From Persicaria tinctoria (lineage: Eukaryota > Streptophyta > Magnoliopsida > Caryophyllales > Polygonaceae), in assembly GCA_037127255.1 (NCBI GenBank), contig JBANSL010000020.1, forward strand, positions 64,677,598 through 64,741,597: 64,000 bases of DNA. Reading direction: 5' to 3'. Positions 22,430 through 33,904 of the stretch are shown here, piece after piece (positions within the stretch are counted from its first letter, which is position 1; each line of letters opens with the position of its first letter). The position numbers were made by a program, and so were the translations under genes. The notes under the pieces are model-generated. The model ran no database searches, was not told the DNA's origin, and was given only the letters and a program-made list of their open reading frames with translations.

Positions 22430-24229
22430 TACTACATCATTCCTTAACCCTCACTCTTCACTGTAAGCTTTATTTCTTATATTGAAATGAAGTAAAGTTT
22501 GAGAAGTTTTATATTCCTACATTTATATTGTAGTGGATGAAGGAAGTTTTATAAAAATATAAAATTTCTCATGTTTTTTTCCACTTCATATTAAAATGAA
22601 ATGGATATAAAAAGTGATAGGTAAAAAAAAACTTTTACCTATCATTTTTTTTTAAAATTTTTTTAGTCAAAAATATTAATTTTTTTTTTTTAATTAGGGA
22701 ATCCGGCGGGTCAACGGGTCGACCCGGCGGGTCGACCCGAACCCGCCAACCCGTAGAATTCCCGGGTTAGGGTTCGGATCGCCCTTCCCCGACCCTTAAC
22801 CCGGCGGGTCGAACCCGTCGACCCACCGGGTCTGACCCGTGGCCACGCCTACCCTGTACGTCTCCTTAATTCATTCCACCCTTTACTCTTTTTTCTTAAT
22901 TTTTCATTTTTTTTAATTTGATAGGTGACGAGGAACATTAAGAGAACAGAGCTTTTCCATCTATCTCTAAACTATCAACGTTTTTTTCCCATCGCCTAAC
23001 CTAATACGCTCTCTTTCGAGAGCCGCCGCCAGGGCTTTGCCGCCCTCTCCTCCCAACGCCTTCTGGTCTTTCTTGGCCTATGGTGATCACCCGCCACTGC
23101 ACTCATCGGCCACCTCCCTAGCCACCACCTCCGCTCCGCCGCCACTGCCTTCCACGACGCTGCCTCACCTTCACCAGGCACCGTCTTCAACGGTTCGGGT
23201 TGCGATTCTCGCTTCGCAATCGGAGCCTTTGAATCCCATTTCTAGTCATCACTTTCATCGACCTCCACCATTGCGTTTAGGCCTCGCTCTTGCCTGCGCC
23301 GACCACCGTTTTGCTCCGTGCTCCACCTTCGCCGGTTTTGAGTCGCCTCTCCTCCACTTGTTTGGGCGCTAAAATTCGCCTAGGCTTCCAATGGTTTCAT
23401 CTCCTCCGCACCGGCGCCTTATTCGGCTTCCACCGCCGGTGACCCGCCGGTATCCAGCAAGCGTTTTTGCTAGCGCTTCCTTGTTGAGGAAATATTAAAA
23501 TAAGTTACAATATGGGGTTCTTGTTTTTAGTTCGCTTATTCTATCGTTTTCTGGTTCATTATCGCTCTTCTTGGCTTCCTTGTCTCGTTTTTTTTTTTAT
23601 CGCCTCTTTTGGGCTTTCCTTGTGTTAGCTTGTATACGATTTAATTATCGTCCTTGAGGATTGAGATGAGTGTTTGGGGTGTTTTTGAGCTATAATGTGT
23701 TTTTGAGCTACCGGCTTGTTCGGTTTCTCGATTGCTCTAGGCTTGTCTAGAAAACTGAATCCTTATCTTGATTAAAAAAAAAAAGGTTTTTGGAGCAGGT
23801 GATGTCCATCGAATTCAAGGAGGCCGGGTCAACCCAAACTAAGAAGCTGGTTAGTGAGGCAAGTAGGTAAGTAGGTTATGTATGTTGGAACTTGGAAGTG
23901 TTCCTGTTCCCCATGAGTCACGGAATTGGGGTTTACTCCATCGAATCTTCCTTTTTTTTTCCAAACCAAAAAGTCAAATAATCCTCCCATTCAAAACCGA
24001 TAACGATAATTATGTAGAATGGGTTCAACACTTAAAACCTATTATATACATAACCAAAAAAAATTTGATATCTTACTAATAGACCCCCTCTCTTTAAAGA
24101 AGGGTAGTGACATTTTTTTAGTAGTAAATAGTAGCAGTAATAGTATGAACATTCCAAATTTTATTTTTTTAATAATTAATGAAAGATTTCTGCTACAATT
24201 GTGTTCAAAGAGATAATCAACTCAAACAT
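22430..24229. other. Unassigned, includes a GC-rich palindromic patch and a retroposon-like tail
   Basis: 22695-22850 is unusually GC-rich with self-complementary GGGTCGACCCGGCGGGTCGA motifs, suggesting a transposon terminus. 22990-23450 is GC-rich with shadow frames only. Near 23755-23783, CCTTATCTTGATT followed by a run of A looks like a poly(A)-tailed retroposon end, but no target duplication was found. No gene was recognised. Confidence 0.35.
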
Positions 24230-25863
24230 ACTGTAAAACTCTCTCTTTTGGAACCCTCTCTCTTCGAAGGTCGGAACCCCTCTTCGGAGGTTGTGAAACC
24301 CTCTTCGGAGGCCCAAATCTCCTCTTTGGAGGTTGTGAAACCCTCTTCGGAGGCCCAAATCTCCTCTTCAGAGGTTGTGAAACCCTCTTCGGAGGCCCAA
24401 ATCCCCTCGTCGGAGGTTGTGAACACCTCTTCGGAGGCCAAAAATCCCCTCTTCGGAGGTTGTGAACCCCTCTTCGGAGGTCGGAAACCCTCTTCGGCGG
24501 AGGTTGGATAATCGTTGTTGCAGCGGTATTTCTTCCCCTGTTCACCACCTTTCGTCCAATCCCTTCCGCCGGCGTTATGTTTTTGCGTGAAGTTTGAAGC
24601 CCTCATCGCAAACCTCTTCTTCTTCATCAATCGGCTCTATTTTTTGGGGCTTTTGCTGAAACATGGACAAGGATCTCCGTTCCTTTGTCGATTTCAACCG
24701 ATTTGTTTTGTGTGGCTTGGAATTTTGGATCTAGGGTTCGATTGGGCTTGTCTCCGCCCTCTCGTTCTTCTCTGGCCTCCTTTGTCTCTCGCTGGGTTGG
24801 GGCCTCGTATCCTTCTTCCTCCCGGCCTGGGTTCGGCGTCGGAGATGGCGTCGTCACCCTCTCGCTGCTGGCCTTCCCTCGGCCTGGGGCGGGATTGGTC
24901 CGGCAGGTGCGGCTCGCCGTTCCTCTCCATTTTCTCCAATCTCCCTCTCCATCCACACCGCCACCACGGCACCACCAAACCGCCATTGCCGGCGCTTGAA
25001 AACAGTACTGTTTGTCCTCCTCTTGCGATGCCCGGAATGCGAATTTTGCTAGGTGGTACTGGTTTTCCGGTCGGAGAGCTCAGTTCCTCCTCGCCTCACT
25101 GGGCGCATGTGCTTTCGCGTTCTCCTGCCTTGCCCTGCCCCTTTGGGCCTCCTTGGGCCCGAAGGCTGCCCAATTGTGTGGGGTGCAGGCCCGGTTTTTG
25201 TGTGGGGAAATTAAAAAAGAAAAACATGAAAAACTACTATATACGTTTTTCTATTAATCCGGTATATATTAATTAAAAATGGCTATATATGTATGGTTAT
25301 ATTAAATATGGTTATATACATTATTAAATCCGGAATCCTCTTGCGCTCTTTGCCCTCTCGCGGTCGTGCTTCATTTTATCGGGTTAGTTGGAGTTTTGTT
25401 TGTTGGTTCTTGGTTAGTTTCGGTTCAGGAGCAGTTCTGCGGCTCTGGTTGATCGAAGTGATCGTATTGGTGGTGTTCGTGGTCTCCGAAGATCTTTCAT
25501 CTAGGTGGAGGGAACGTCGTGTGATCCACACTTCCCCAGGAGTCGTCTTTGCCCTACGTGGATTGCTGCTTTCCGTCTTTCCGGCGGCGATACATCGTGT
25601 CAGCTGTGCTGTCCCATGCGCTCGCTATCCACTTCACCACGTCGGGTCTCCATCTTCTCGTTGATGTGTCCGCTTGTTTGCTTAGGATTTGGGGTCTTCC
25701 GGGTTTGTTTTGGGTAGTCCTTTTGTTGTATTAGGTGTTTGTTTTCTGTTGTTTTTCTTTTGCTATGTTGTATGTTTAGACGGCTTGCCGTCTGCCGACT
25801 TTGTCGGCCTCTCGAGGTCCGGGTCTGTCCGGCCTCGAATTATTTCCTTATCAAAAAAATAAA
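24230..25863 (+). mobile_element. Non-autonomous retroposon, 1.63 kb, with 17-bp TSD and 5' VNTR
   Basis: An exact 17-bp duplication ATAATCAACTCAAACAT lies at 24213-24229 and 25864-25880. The insert ends CCTTATCAAAAAAATAAA, an A-rich tail directly before the right duplication. These are marks of LINE-type target-primed reverse transcription on the + strand. From 5' to 3' it carries a CTCTCTT-rich start, a VNTR of CCTCTTCGGAGG units (24245-24510), a GC-rich non-coding body and the A-rich tail. No reverse transcriptase or endonuclease frame is present, so it would depend on a LINE. The organisation recalls primate SVA elements in layout only. Confidence 0.78.
24245..24510 (+). repeat. VNTR, unit about 36 bp (CCTCTTCGGAGG...)
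   Basis: About seven copies of CCTCTTCGGAGGTTGTGAAA alternating with CCTCTTCGGAGGCCCAAATC. Each unit contains an inverted CCTC-GAGG pair able to form small hairpins. It is located at the 5' end of the retroposon. Confidence 0.9.
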
Positions 25864-26548
25864 ATAATCAACTCAAACATTTTTTTTTCCCGAGTAGGTA
25901 ATAGGTCCATTATAATATAAGGGGGGAAGGGATTCGAAGTCGTTTATGATATGTGTCGATTTCTCCTTAACCAATTGCTTTCCCCCAATTAATTAATCAA
26001 ATATAGCAATATATGTATACTTAATATAAGATTTTACTAATTGATTTATCCAATTCAACTTAATCAACACAGAAATATATGTTTAAGATAAGATTTTACC
26101 AAATTTTGTTAGATATCGATATGTTTTCGATGATTAATTCAGGTAATATTTTACCAAATTTCATTAGAAATTGATATATTTTTTCAAGATTTTACCCATG
26201 TTTGTTAAATATAGATATGTTATATTATATCTCTTTTATTGGTAGTAAATTAAAAATATTGCCAGAAATTAATTAGTTTAACGGGCGTTAATACAAAATT
26301 TATTTAAAATTTTTAAAATCAATATATATATATATAGAGGTATAGTTAAAGTTAATGTTTAATTACAAGTTATTTTTTTAATATCTAACTTAATGTTACA
26401 AAAACCGCACAAAAGTGCATGTACTTAACTAGTTGTTATAATTAAAAAATTGATTATTGTTCTGAATTCTTTCAAAAATGATTGAAAAGTTGTGATAAAT
26501 AATATATTTTGATGAGATTTTTTAATAAACTAAAAAATTCGAAATTTA
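25864..26548. other. AT-rich intergenic tract
   Basis: Apart from the right TSD copy (25864-25880) I see only AT-rich sequence. It includes a degenerate direct repeat of AAGATTTTACCAAATTT near 26090, 26145 and 26190. Confidence 0.4.
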
Positions 26549-26894
26549 GAGCTCGTTTGGTTGACGTTCTAAAAACCCAAGAAGTAGTAATTCCCAGGAA
26601 TTGGAGAAAATACCAGCGTTTGGTTGAGTTTTTTGTTACAGAAAAATCCAGGAAGTTGAATTCCTGGGAATTTGAATTCCTCCATTTTGGAGGAAGTGCA
26701 TTTACCTAGTTTCCCCTAGGTAAGTTCCAATTCCACCCTTTTTAATAGGAAAATTCTATTTTCTTATTTCAATTCCTATAATCCAAAACCAAACACATTT
26801 TCTAAATTCCCATGATTTTCAATTTACGGGAATTGAATTCCTAGGAAGTAAACTTCCCGGGAACTATACTTCCCAAGTCTAACCAAACGAGCCC
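26549..26894. mobile_element. Tourist-like (PIF/Harbinger) MITE, 346 bp
   Basis: The terminal inverted repeats are GAGCTCGTTTGGTTGA and CTAACCAAACGAGCCC. The flanking TTA duplication at 26546-26548 and 26895-26897 is diagnostic of PIF/Harbinger. The interior has internal inverted repeats of AATTCCTGGGAA and no coding frame. Confidence 0.88.
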
Positions 26895-28111
26895 TTAGTA
26901 ATCTACATATTTTTAATGACATTTAATAAATTTGGATAAGATTTTTCGACTCTAATGTACTAATTGTTTAATGATATATAATTAAGAAATGATTTTGTAT
27001 ATTATTCAAAATCCTTCAATTAAAATATAATTTATTCAAAGGATTAGAGGGCTAAAACATTTATTAAACTAGTATTCGTTATCCGAGCGGCTGCGTGTTT
27101 TGTAAATAAATTATATTTTATTATATTAATTATAGTAAAATATTATCTTAGATTATTAATTGACGTGTCTCACAAAAATAAAATCATATATAAATATATT
27201 ATATTCAATTTGATCTAAAAGGTAGAATAATTGAATAAATATTATATAATTTTTTTTGTTTTTTATGATTTATTTAAATTGATCTTATACTAACCACTTA
27301 ACATATACATCCGTACACACATATGTGTGTGTGGATAGATATTATTTGAAGAATTTTGAATTTTGTTAAATTGGTTTAAATTTTAAATATAAACTCTTTT
27401 TACTTCATTAATTGGATAAATATTTAGTTTGTTATTTAATGAATTGGATAAAATCTTGTTGTTCCAATTGATATAAAAGAATGTGATATACTAATTATTG
27501 GATAATTTTTTATTTAAAGTGGAGGCAAGTGCGGATTTTTTATATATAAATATATTAAACATTAAAAAGACCAATAAAAAAAATGAAAATTGTGTGAAAT
27601 ATACCTTTTTCAAGTTTTTTTTAATTAATTGTACTCCTTCCATTTTCTTTTAGTTAATTGTACTATTTTAGGTGGATATTACCTATATATCTCTAGACTA
27701 TATTTTCATCCTTTTTAAAAATTAAACCGATAGATTATTAGAAAGATTTGTTTACAGGAACGATAAATCCCCAATGTTACGGTCAAGAACCTTAATACGC
27801 GTTTAGTCTTCATCTCTCTCATTTTTCTACTTGGAACTTCCCCAACATTTCCCTGTATTGCCTTATGAATGTGGGGCTTGATGATCGCCTGTCATCCAAC
27901 CATAAATTGATCAATTAATGAACAACCCTAACCAATTTTTTTAGAAGGGATTAATTTGATCAATTAATAGATTAAGATTGGTTACATAAATCAGTATTCA
28001 TTTAGCAATATTAATGGATTAATTTGATCAATTTTTACTTCTGAATTGCCGAAGTAATTCGATATAGTTGAATAATTGGGCTGGCTTGTGCGTATTTATT
28101 GTAACCATCGG
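26895..28111. other. AT-rich intergenic tract
   Basis: No genes. CTCCTTCCATTTTCTTTTAG near 27632 resembles a lone Stowaway terminus, without a partner. Confidence 0.4.
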
Positions 28112-28801
28112 TTTGCTTTTTAGCAATTTATCAAAACAATTTCGATAATACTTGTAACAAAGAATTTGGTTACAGGAAAACGAGTTGTCAATTTACCCAC
28201 TTTCAGGCAAGCGAATTGTTGTAACACTCTTGTATCATAATATTGTAATATGAATTTTAGTATAATAACGTTCATGTAATACAATAATATTCATGTAATA
28301 CAATATTGTAGGTCATTATTGTAATTTAAATAGTTTTATATTACAATAACATTCATGTAAGTACTACAATATCATTCATGTAACTAATTCCTAATAACCA
28401 AATTTATGTGATCAAACATCTGGTATCAACATTATTGTAACCCAATTCGAATTGGGTTATTAATTATGCAATATCGCATTAATCTAACCAAATTCATGTC
28501 TTGTAAACAAATATCTAATACAACCCTAATATTAGTTATTGTGTATTAGTTATAAGTTCATGTAAGTGATTACTATAATAATCAAGTTAATTACAATAAT
28601 GACCTACAATATTGTATTACATGAATATTATTGTATTACAGGAACATTATTATACTAAAATTCATATTACAATATTATGATACAAAGTGTTACAACAATT
28701 CGCTTGCCTGAAAGTGGGTACAATGACAACTCGTTTTCCTGTAACCAAATTCATTGTTACAAGTATTATCGAAATTGTTTTGATAAATTGCTAAAAAGCA
28801 A
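28112..28801. mobile_element. Foldback element, two ~200-bp inverted arms
   Basis: The left arm (28112-28315) starts TTGCTTTTTAGCAATTTATC. The right arm (28600-28801) is its reverse complement and ends GATAAATTGCTAAAAAGCAA. The arms share long matches such as GGTTACAGGAAAACGAGTTG and ACCTACAATATTGTATTACA. The centre of about 285 bp has no coding frame. Long inverted arms suggest a MULE-type or foldback MITE. No target duplication was recognised, so the superfamily is open. Confidence 0.8.
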
Positions 28802-30534
28802 TCAGGTTAAGTTCATGTAAGTTATTGTAAGTAATTTCATATAACTGTCACACAATAACGAATTATTGTAAACACCAATTATGTAACCGTCTCACAATTG
28901 TCGATATCTAAAACAATTGACGATCAAACCCAATTGTCGATCGAAAAAATTGACGATTAAAAAAAAAGAAATTGATTTGGAACTAAAGGCACAACAAACA
29001 AGATTAGTAAAGATTCAAGTTGATAATATTAAGGTTTAAAATCATCATAGAACTCCCCGTAGAAATCATAGAATAAAACACAAAACTCAACAATTGAAGG
29101 AATGAGTATCAATGGAAGGAGCGTCATGATGAGATTTGTCGGTTACAATATTCGTCATTAAAGGAATTTAGGAGCGTCAATTAAAACATGGGCAAATCCG
29201 TCATTAAAATAAAAAAAAGGTACAATTAACAAAACGAAAACTCAGTGAGTATATTTACCAAAAAAAAAAACGAAAAAGGTACCTTTAGCTAATTTACCCA
29301 AAATATGTTTTTACCTAACTATATATAGAATTTTTTTTCAAAATATTCATGAAAAAATAAATAATTACAAAAATATTCCAAGTTTAAAAATATTTTAAAA
29401 AATATTCATTATTTGCAAGGTTGTAAAAAAACGCGGTCTCATACCGCGTTTTATTCAGGAGGTGGAAAACTTGAAATTAGAGTAAAAGCCCAGAAAAAAA
29501 AAAAACAAAAAAACGCGGTCTGAGACCGTGTTTTTATTTATTTATTTCATTTTGGGTTAAGTTATGTAATTAGGTAAAAAAAAATTACCCTAGAGACCTT
29601 GTTTTTTTTTCCATGGAAAATTGAAAGGGGGAACTGCTTCCACCGCCACATGGTCTCCGGCCACCCTCGCATCTCGCACTCACCGGCTCACCCTCGCACC
29701 TCCCTTCTCCCTCCTCTCTCCCACGGTCTTCGGCAACTGCTTCCACCGCCACACCACCACCGCCCCATCCAAGCAGCAGATCCGACGGTGACGGATGTGG
29801 ATCTAGTTCCAAATCGGGCAGCGAGCAAGCTTGCTCTCATTAATCATCTTGCATGTGTTGTCTCGATTCAAAAACTTGGGATCTGAAGGTTGCACGACCA
29901 TAAGTAGACATGCTATTTTTGTGAATGAGTTTTGTTTGAAGTTTTAGTTTTAGGGTTAAAAGATAGGGGATTTTGTGTGGATGGTCATGTGAGAAACTCG
30001 AAATAGGAGTCATGAAAGGTTGGATCTAGGGTGATGGATCGGATCTTGAACCGGAAGCCCCGATTCAAAGGAGATCAAGGAGAAAGAAGGACTGAAAGAG
30101 GCGCATGCACTTGCTAATCATTTGTTTTTTCTTTGGCCATGGAGAAGGTCGCATTCTCCAACACTAAGGGAGCCGAAAAAGCCGTTGCCCAAGAGGGCGA
30201 GGGCGCGGACGCGAACGGCTAGGCCTAAGGCAATGAGGAAGGGGAAGAGGAGGGGTTCACCGGAATATGAGGAAACTCGAGCGGTCAAGAGAGCGAGAAG
30301 GATCGATTCGCCGAAGCCCCAGGAACCCAAATGTGGGTGGGATTGTGTTGTAAGAGGAAATCGAGAATGCAAAACAGTAAGCAGATAAAGTAAAGCAAAC
30401 CGATCGAATCCCAGCAAATAATGTTCAAGACTCCCTCCAATGTAGTAAGAGAAAGTCAGGATCGATCCACGAGGAAGCGTGTCAGCGGATCCTAGGCAGC
30501 GATGGAATCTTACGGTCAGAAGTCGACAACAGGG
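28802..30534. other. Unassigned; short hairpins, no recognised gene
   Basis: Two short inverted motifs, ACGCGGTCTCATACCGCGTT near 29433 and ACGCGGTCTGAGACCGTG near 29514, are about 80 bp apart. 29600-29900 is GC-rich with shadow frames. From about 30355 the sequence looks like a repeat family (GATCGATCCACGAGGAAGC), which continues into the next block. Confidence 0.35.
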
Positions 30535-32100
30535 TTCTCGATCTCGACTAGGGTAGTCGACAGAAGATCGGACTAGTCGAACAGGGCAGCAGTCGCAGGC
30601 AGAGGCTACTCGATATCGACTAGGGGCTACTCGATGTCGAGTACAGTCTTTGTCGACTTCGGGTTGGGCTCGTCGAGTTCCTGCACACAGAAGCTACAGC
30701 GATGCTAGATCGAGAATCAATACTCGATATCGACGAGTGCTATTCGATATCGAGGAGACAGAGAATAAATCGAAAGTAAAAGAAAGTAAAAACAATTGCT
30801 TTGGGATTTCAAACTAAACTTAATGTAAAAGGCTCCCAAGATTGGGGTTTGCAACAACGATAACCAAGCATGCATAAGGTAGAAATAAAACAGATAATCA
30901 TGTGAATAGCATCAAGGACAAGCTTTCGCCTTTTCCAACAATTAGACAACTCTTTCAAGAAACCCTAATTGTCTCTACCGATTTTATGTTTACAATCCAA
31001 GTTGTTAACATGGATCTCCATTAGACGGGTAATAAACACATAAACAAGTAGAAAAATGCTCAAAACATGATAAAAGTCAGATCTTTTACCTCAAACGCGC
31101 ATGGCTATCGTTGGGCTCGCCCCAACCCTAGAAGTGGGTGGACTACTCACGCCTCATCGCAAACTCAGACATTGATTGAAAGAAAATAACAACTTGCATT
31201 AAACCATACTCAAGAAAGTACAACCGAACAAAGCCAACTTGCTCTCGCTCTTTTGCTCCACTCGGCCTCACTTTCTCCCTCTACTGCTCCTACTTACTTC
31301 TCTCTCAAATTGAATATATAAAACTGAGCCCCATGGGCTTTATTTATAGCCTTCTATTCCTTGCTACTCAAGGATAGAATCTCTTATCTATATCTAAAAT
31401 TATATCTAAAAGGCTTAATGATAAATAAAAGCAATAAAGGAAATAAATCTAAAAGAAAAAGATAAATCTAAACTAGGTAATATGTCTTCATGATGATAGA
31501 TCTTCTTTCCATGGATAGATAATGATAGATTTGGATAGAATCTCGGCCTTCTCGACTTCCTTCGTGCCCAAGGAATCCCAACTCTACTCGGACTGCTCAC
31601 GTCGATGCGTTTCCAGATACTGGTCCACTCGACATTGACAAGGGCTCGTCGATCTCAATTAGGATTCATCGTCGACTGGACTTCTCGGGTGACTCCGCTC
31701 GACATGGCTCAGATCTGGGCTCCTGGGCGTCGTCGATCTCGACTAGGGCTCATCGAGATCGACTAGGGTTGTGGTCGAGGATGGCTCTCTGGTGATGTCG
31801 AGGACTCCTCCTCGGCATGGACTCGAACAAGCGTTAGGTGGCTCGTCGATCTCGACAAGGTCTCATCGAGATCGAGTAGAGATGTGCTCGGCGTCTTCGT
31901 CCTCGGCTTCTCGATCAGCTCCTCTTCTCATCGACTCCGGGTGTGGCGCTGAGGTGTCGTCGATCTCGACTAGGTCTTGTCGAGATCGAGTTGTGTTCCG
32001 GGAGTCGGGTTGGTCTGGCTCAGCTTTCTCGACCAGGCTTTGTCGACTAAGTCCGCCCGGGCTCTCTACTCGAGATCGAGTAAGGTGTACTCGACATAGA
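30535..32100. repeat. Dispersed CTCGATCTCGACTAGG / TCGAGATCG motif field
   Basis: Near-palindromic motifs (CTCGATATCGAC, TCGTCGATCTCGACTAGG, TCATCGAGATCGAGTAG) occur at about 30539, 30605, 30625, 30720, 30745, 31645, 31732, 31755, 31840, 31865, 31955, 31980 and 32065. From 31730 they come as pairs about 110 bp apart. The 0.8 kb between the two motif fields is ordinary AT-rich sequence. Frames here are by-products of the repeat. The whole probably belongs to an LTR-type or unclassified transposon. Confidence 0.65.
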
Positions 32101-33904
32101 GTAGCCCTGACTTTAGCTCGGTTTGTCCTGGTTCTGTACTCTCGGATTCTAGACTTCTGTAGTTGTTTTCCGAGCTTTTCTGACCTTCCTTATAATTGCT
32201 GTAAAACGCCTCGAATTCTGCGAATTTAAACAGAAACTGGTGTAGATTCCATAATTGCGGTGTGGATCGGGGGAGGCGGGGAGCCAAGCGGATAGGGCCG
32301 TCGGAAGAGGCCATGGGAGAAGGTTGGTACTAATAGAAGGGGCGCAGTGGCACAAGGTTGCCGGAGTTGGAAGCAGCGGCGACGGCGGGGCCTTGGATGG
32401 GATCCTACTAACTGAAGAAGGAGAAAGAAGGGGCGACGTTGTGGAGAAGGGAGGTCGAAGGTGGTGAGCCAGTCGCACAGGCCGTCGGGGAAGATGTGGC
32501 GGTGCTCAAAGCGCTTTTAAATCAAAATCATGTTAATGGAGGTGAAATTGAAATGGTTTTCTTTTTTTTTTTCTTTTTTTAATTTTCTTTTCCAATTAAT
32601 TTAATAGGAATTCATTTTTATAACCCTTCCAAAAAGGTGACGGCATGCATATTGATCATAATTAAGATATAAGGTTGAATATTCATTAAAAATACCTAAT
32701 TACGATATAAGGTTGAATATTTATTTAAAAAAACTTAATTAAGATTTAAGGCTATATTGGATATATTATTTGACCTAGAAAGATAAGTTTTTTACATAAC
32801 TATATTGCTTTATTAATTGATGTGACCCAGAAATATAATATCACTTTAATCCAGAAAATACCACGTAAGCAAAAAATAATCTCGTTTAATCCAGAAAATT
32901 ATGTGGACCCGAGAACACACCAGTTGCCTCTAATTTAGTATTTTATATAGATTTGATTAGAGGATCCCCCTTAACCCTAACCATATGTTTATTAGAGATG
33001 AAAAAAGGTTAAGCTATACTCCCTCTATCCCCCCAAAAAAACGTCATTCTAGTTTTGGTTTTTTGTTCGGAAGGATATATCATTATAGGCATTTTTATCT
33101 TTCCTTTATAAAAAAGCTCTTTTTTTACATAGATTGTTAGTTTTTTTTTAATAGGTAAAATTTCAGATAGAGATAACTCTATCTAGTTGATAAATCTCGA
33201 TCTAAAAAGGGCTCCATTTTTGGTGGGATCCGGAGGTGGACCTCGTGGGATCCGAAACTCTCCCGACGGGCTTACCTGACCCGCACCGGGAAATTCGGTA
33301 CGGCCCAACCTGTGCCGCGGGAGATAAAGTATCCCAACAAAACTATCTCCATGTCGAGGCTTCGTCAACAAAATGGGGATCAATCATTTACCTGTCACCG
33401 TCCGTTGGACGCGAGAAAACAGTCACAACTTGCTTGATCCTCACTTCAGACTCTTGACTTATGAGAAAGACCCTTTGAGTTATACGCGGACGAGGGAAGA
33501 TTCTATCCGCGGAGCGGTTCTTCTTCCTAATCAAGATCTTTCACTCTCTGTCTACTTCTATCTCTTTATCTCTGGATCTTATTCTTCAGGAAGTATATCT
33601 TCTAGTCCGCTCTCTCCTGCTCCCCCCTCTCTCTCTCTCTCCCGCCAAAAGTCCATTTCTTCTGTTAAGTTTTTCCCTTTTATAGTTGACGAGAAGTCCC
33701 TGGGCTGCCGCCATGTGTCGTCTTTTGATCGACACGTGTCTTAGGATGTGGGCATGTTGGGCACGTACCCTCTCTTCTTGTCCGCGGATGAGATGGCCCT
33801 GAAGGTGGGGGATCCAATTTTGATCATTACTTTTCTTTATTTATTTTTAGATGTTTTCTTGACCAGTTTCGTCACTAGTAGCATCGATCTTTGTGGATGA
33901 GGTC
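32101..33904. other. Unassigned, possible LTR-like segment at 33180-33800
   Basis: 32250-32500 is GC-rich without a convincing gene. 33014-33050 has one Stowaway-like terminus (TACTCCCTCTATCCCCC) without a partner. 33180-33800 has promoter-like and CT-rich features (CTCTCTCTCTCTCCCGCC) as in plant LTRs, but I found no second copy or TG...CA border. Confidence 0.3.

Noticed and set aside
23037..23372. Proline/serine-rich 111-codon + strand frame
   Set aside because: GC-rich low-complexity composition with frames open on both strands; no recognisable domain or splice context.
24245..24510. Regularly spaced repeats considered as a CRISPR-like array
   Set aside because: Repeats are tandem without unique spacers, in a plant nuclear context; it is a VNTR.
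24515..25276. 253-codon + strand frame, one of the longest outside known genes
   Set aside because: Lies in the GC-rich body of a target-duplication-flanked retroposon; rich in Cys/Leu/Pro/Trp from C/T-rich sequence, overlaps long frames on the other strand, and matches no family I know.
31771..32229. 152-codon + strand frame
   Set aside because: Produced by the CTCGATCTCGAC repeat field (repeated STRSHRDRVE-like units).
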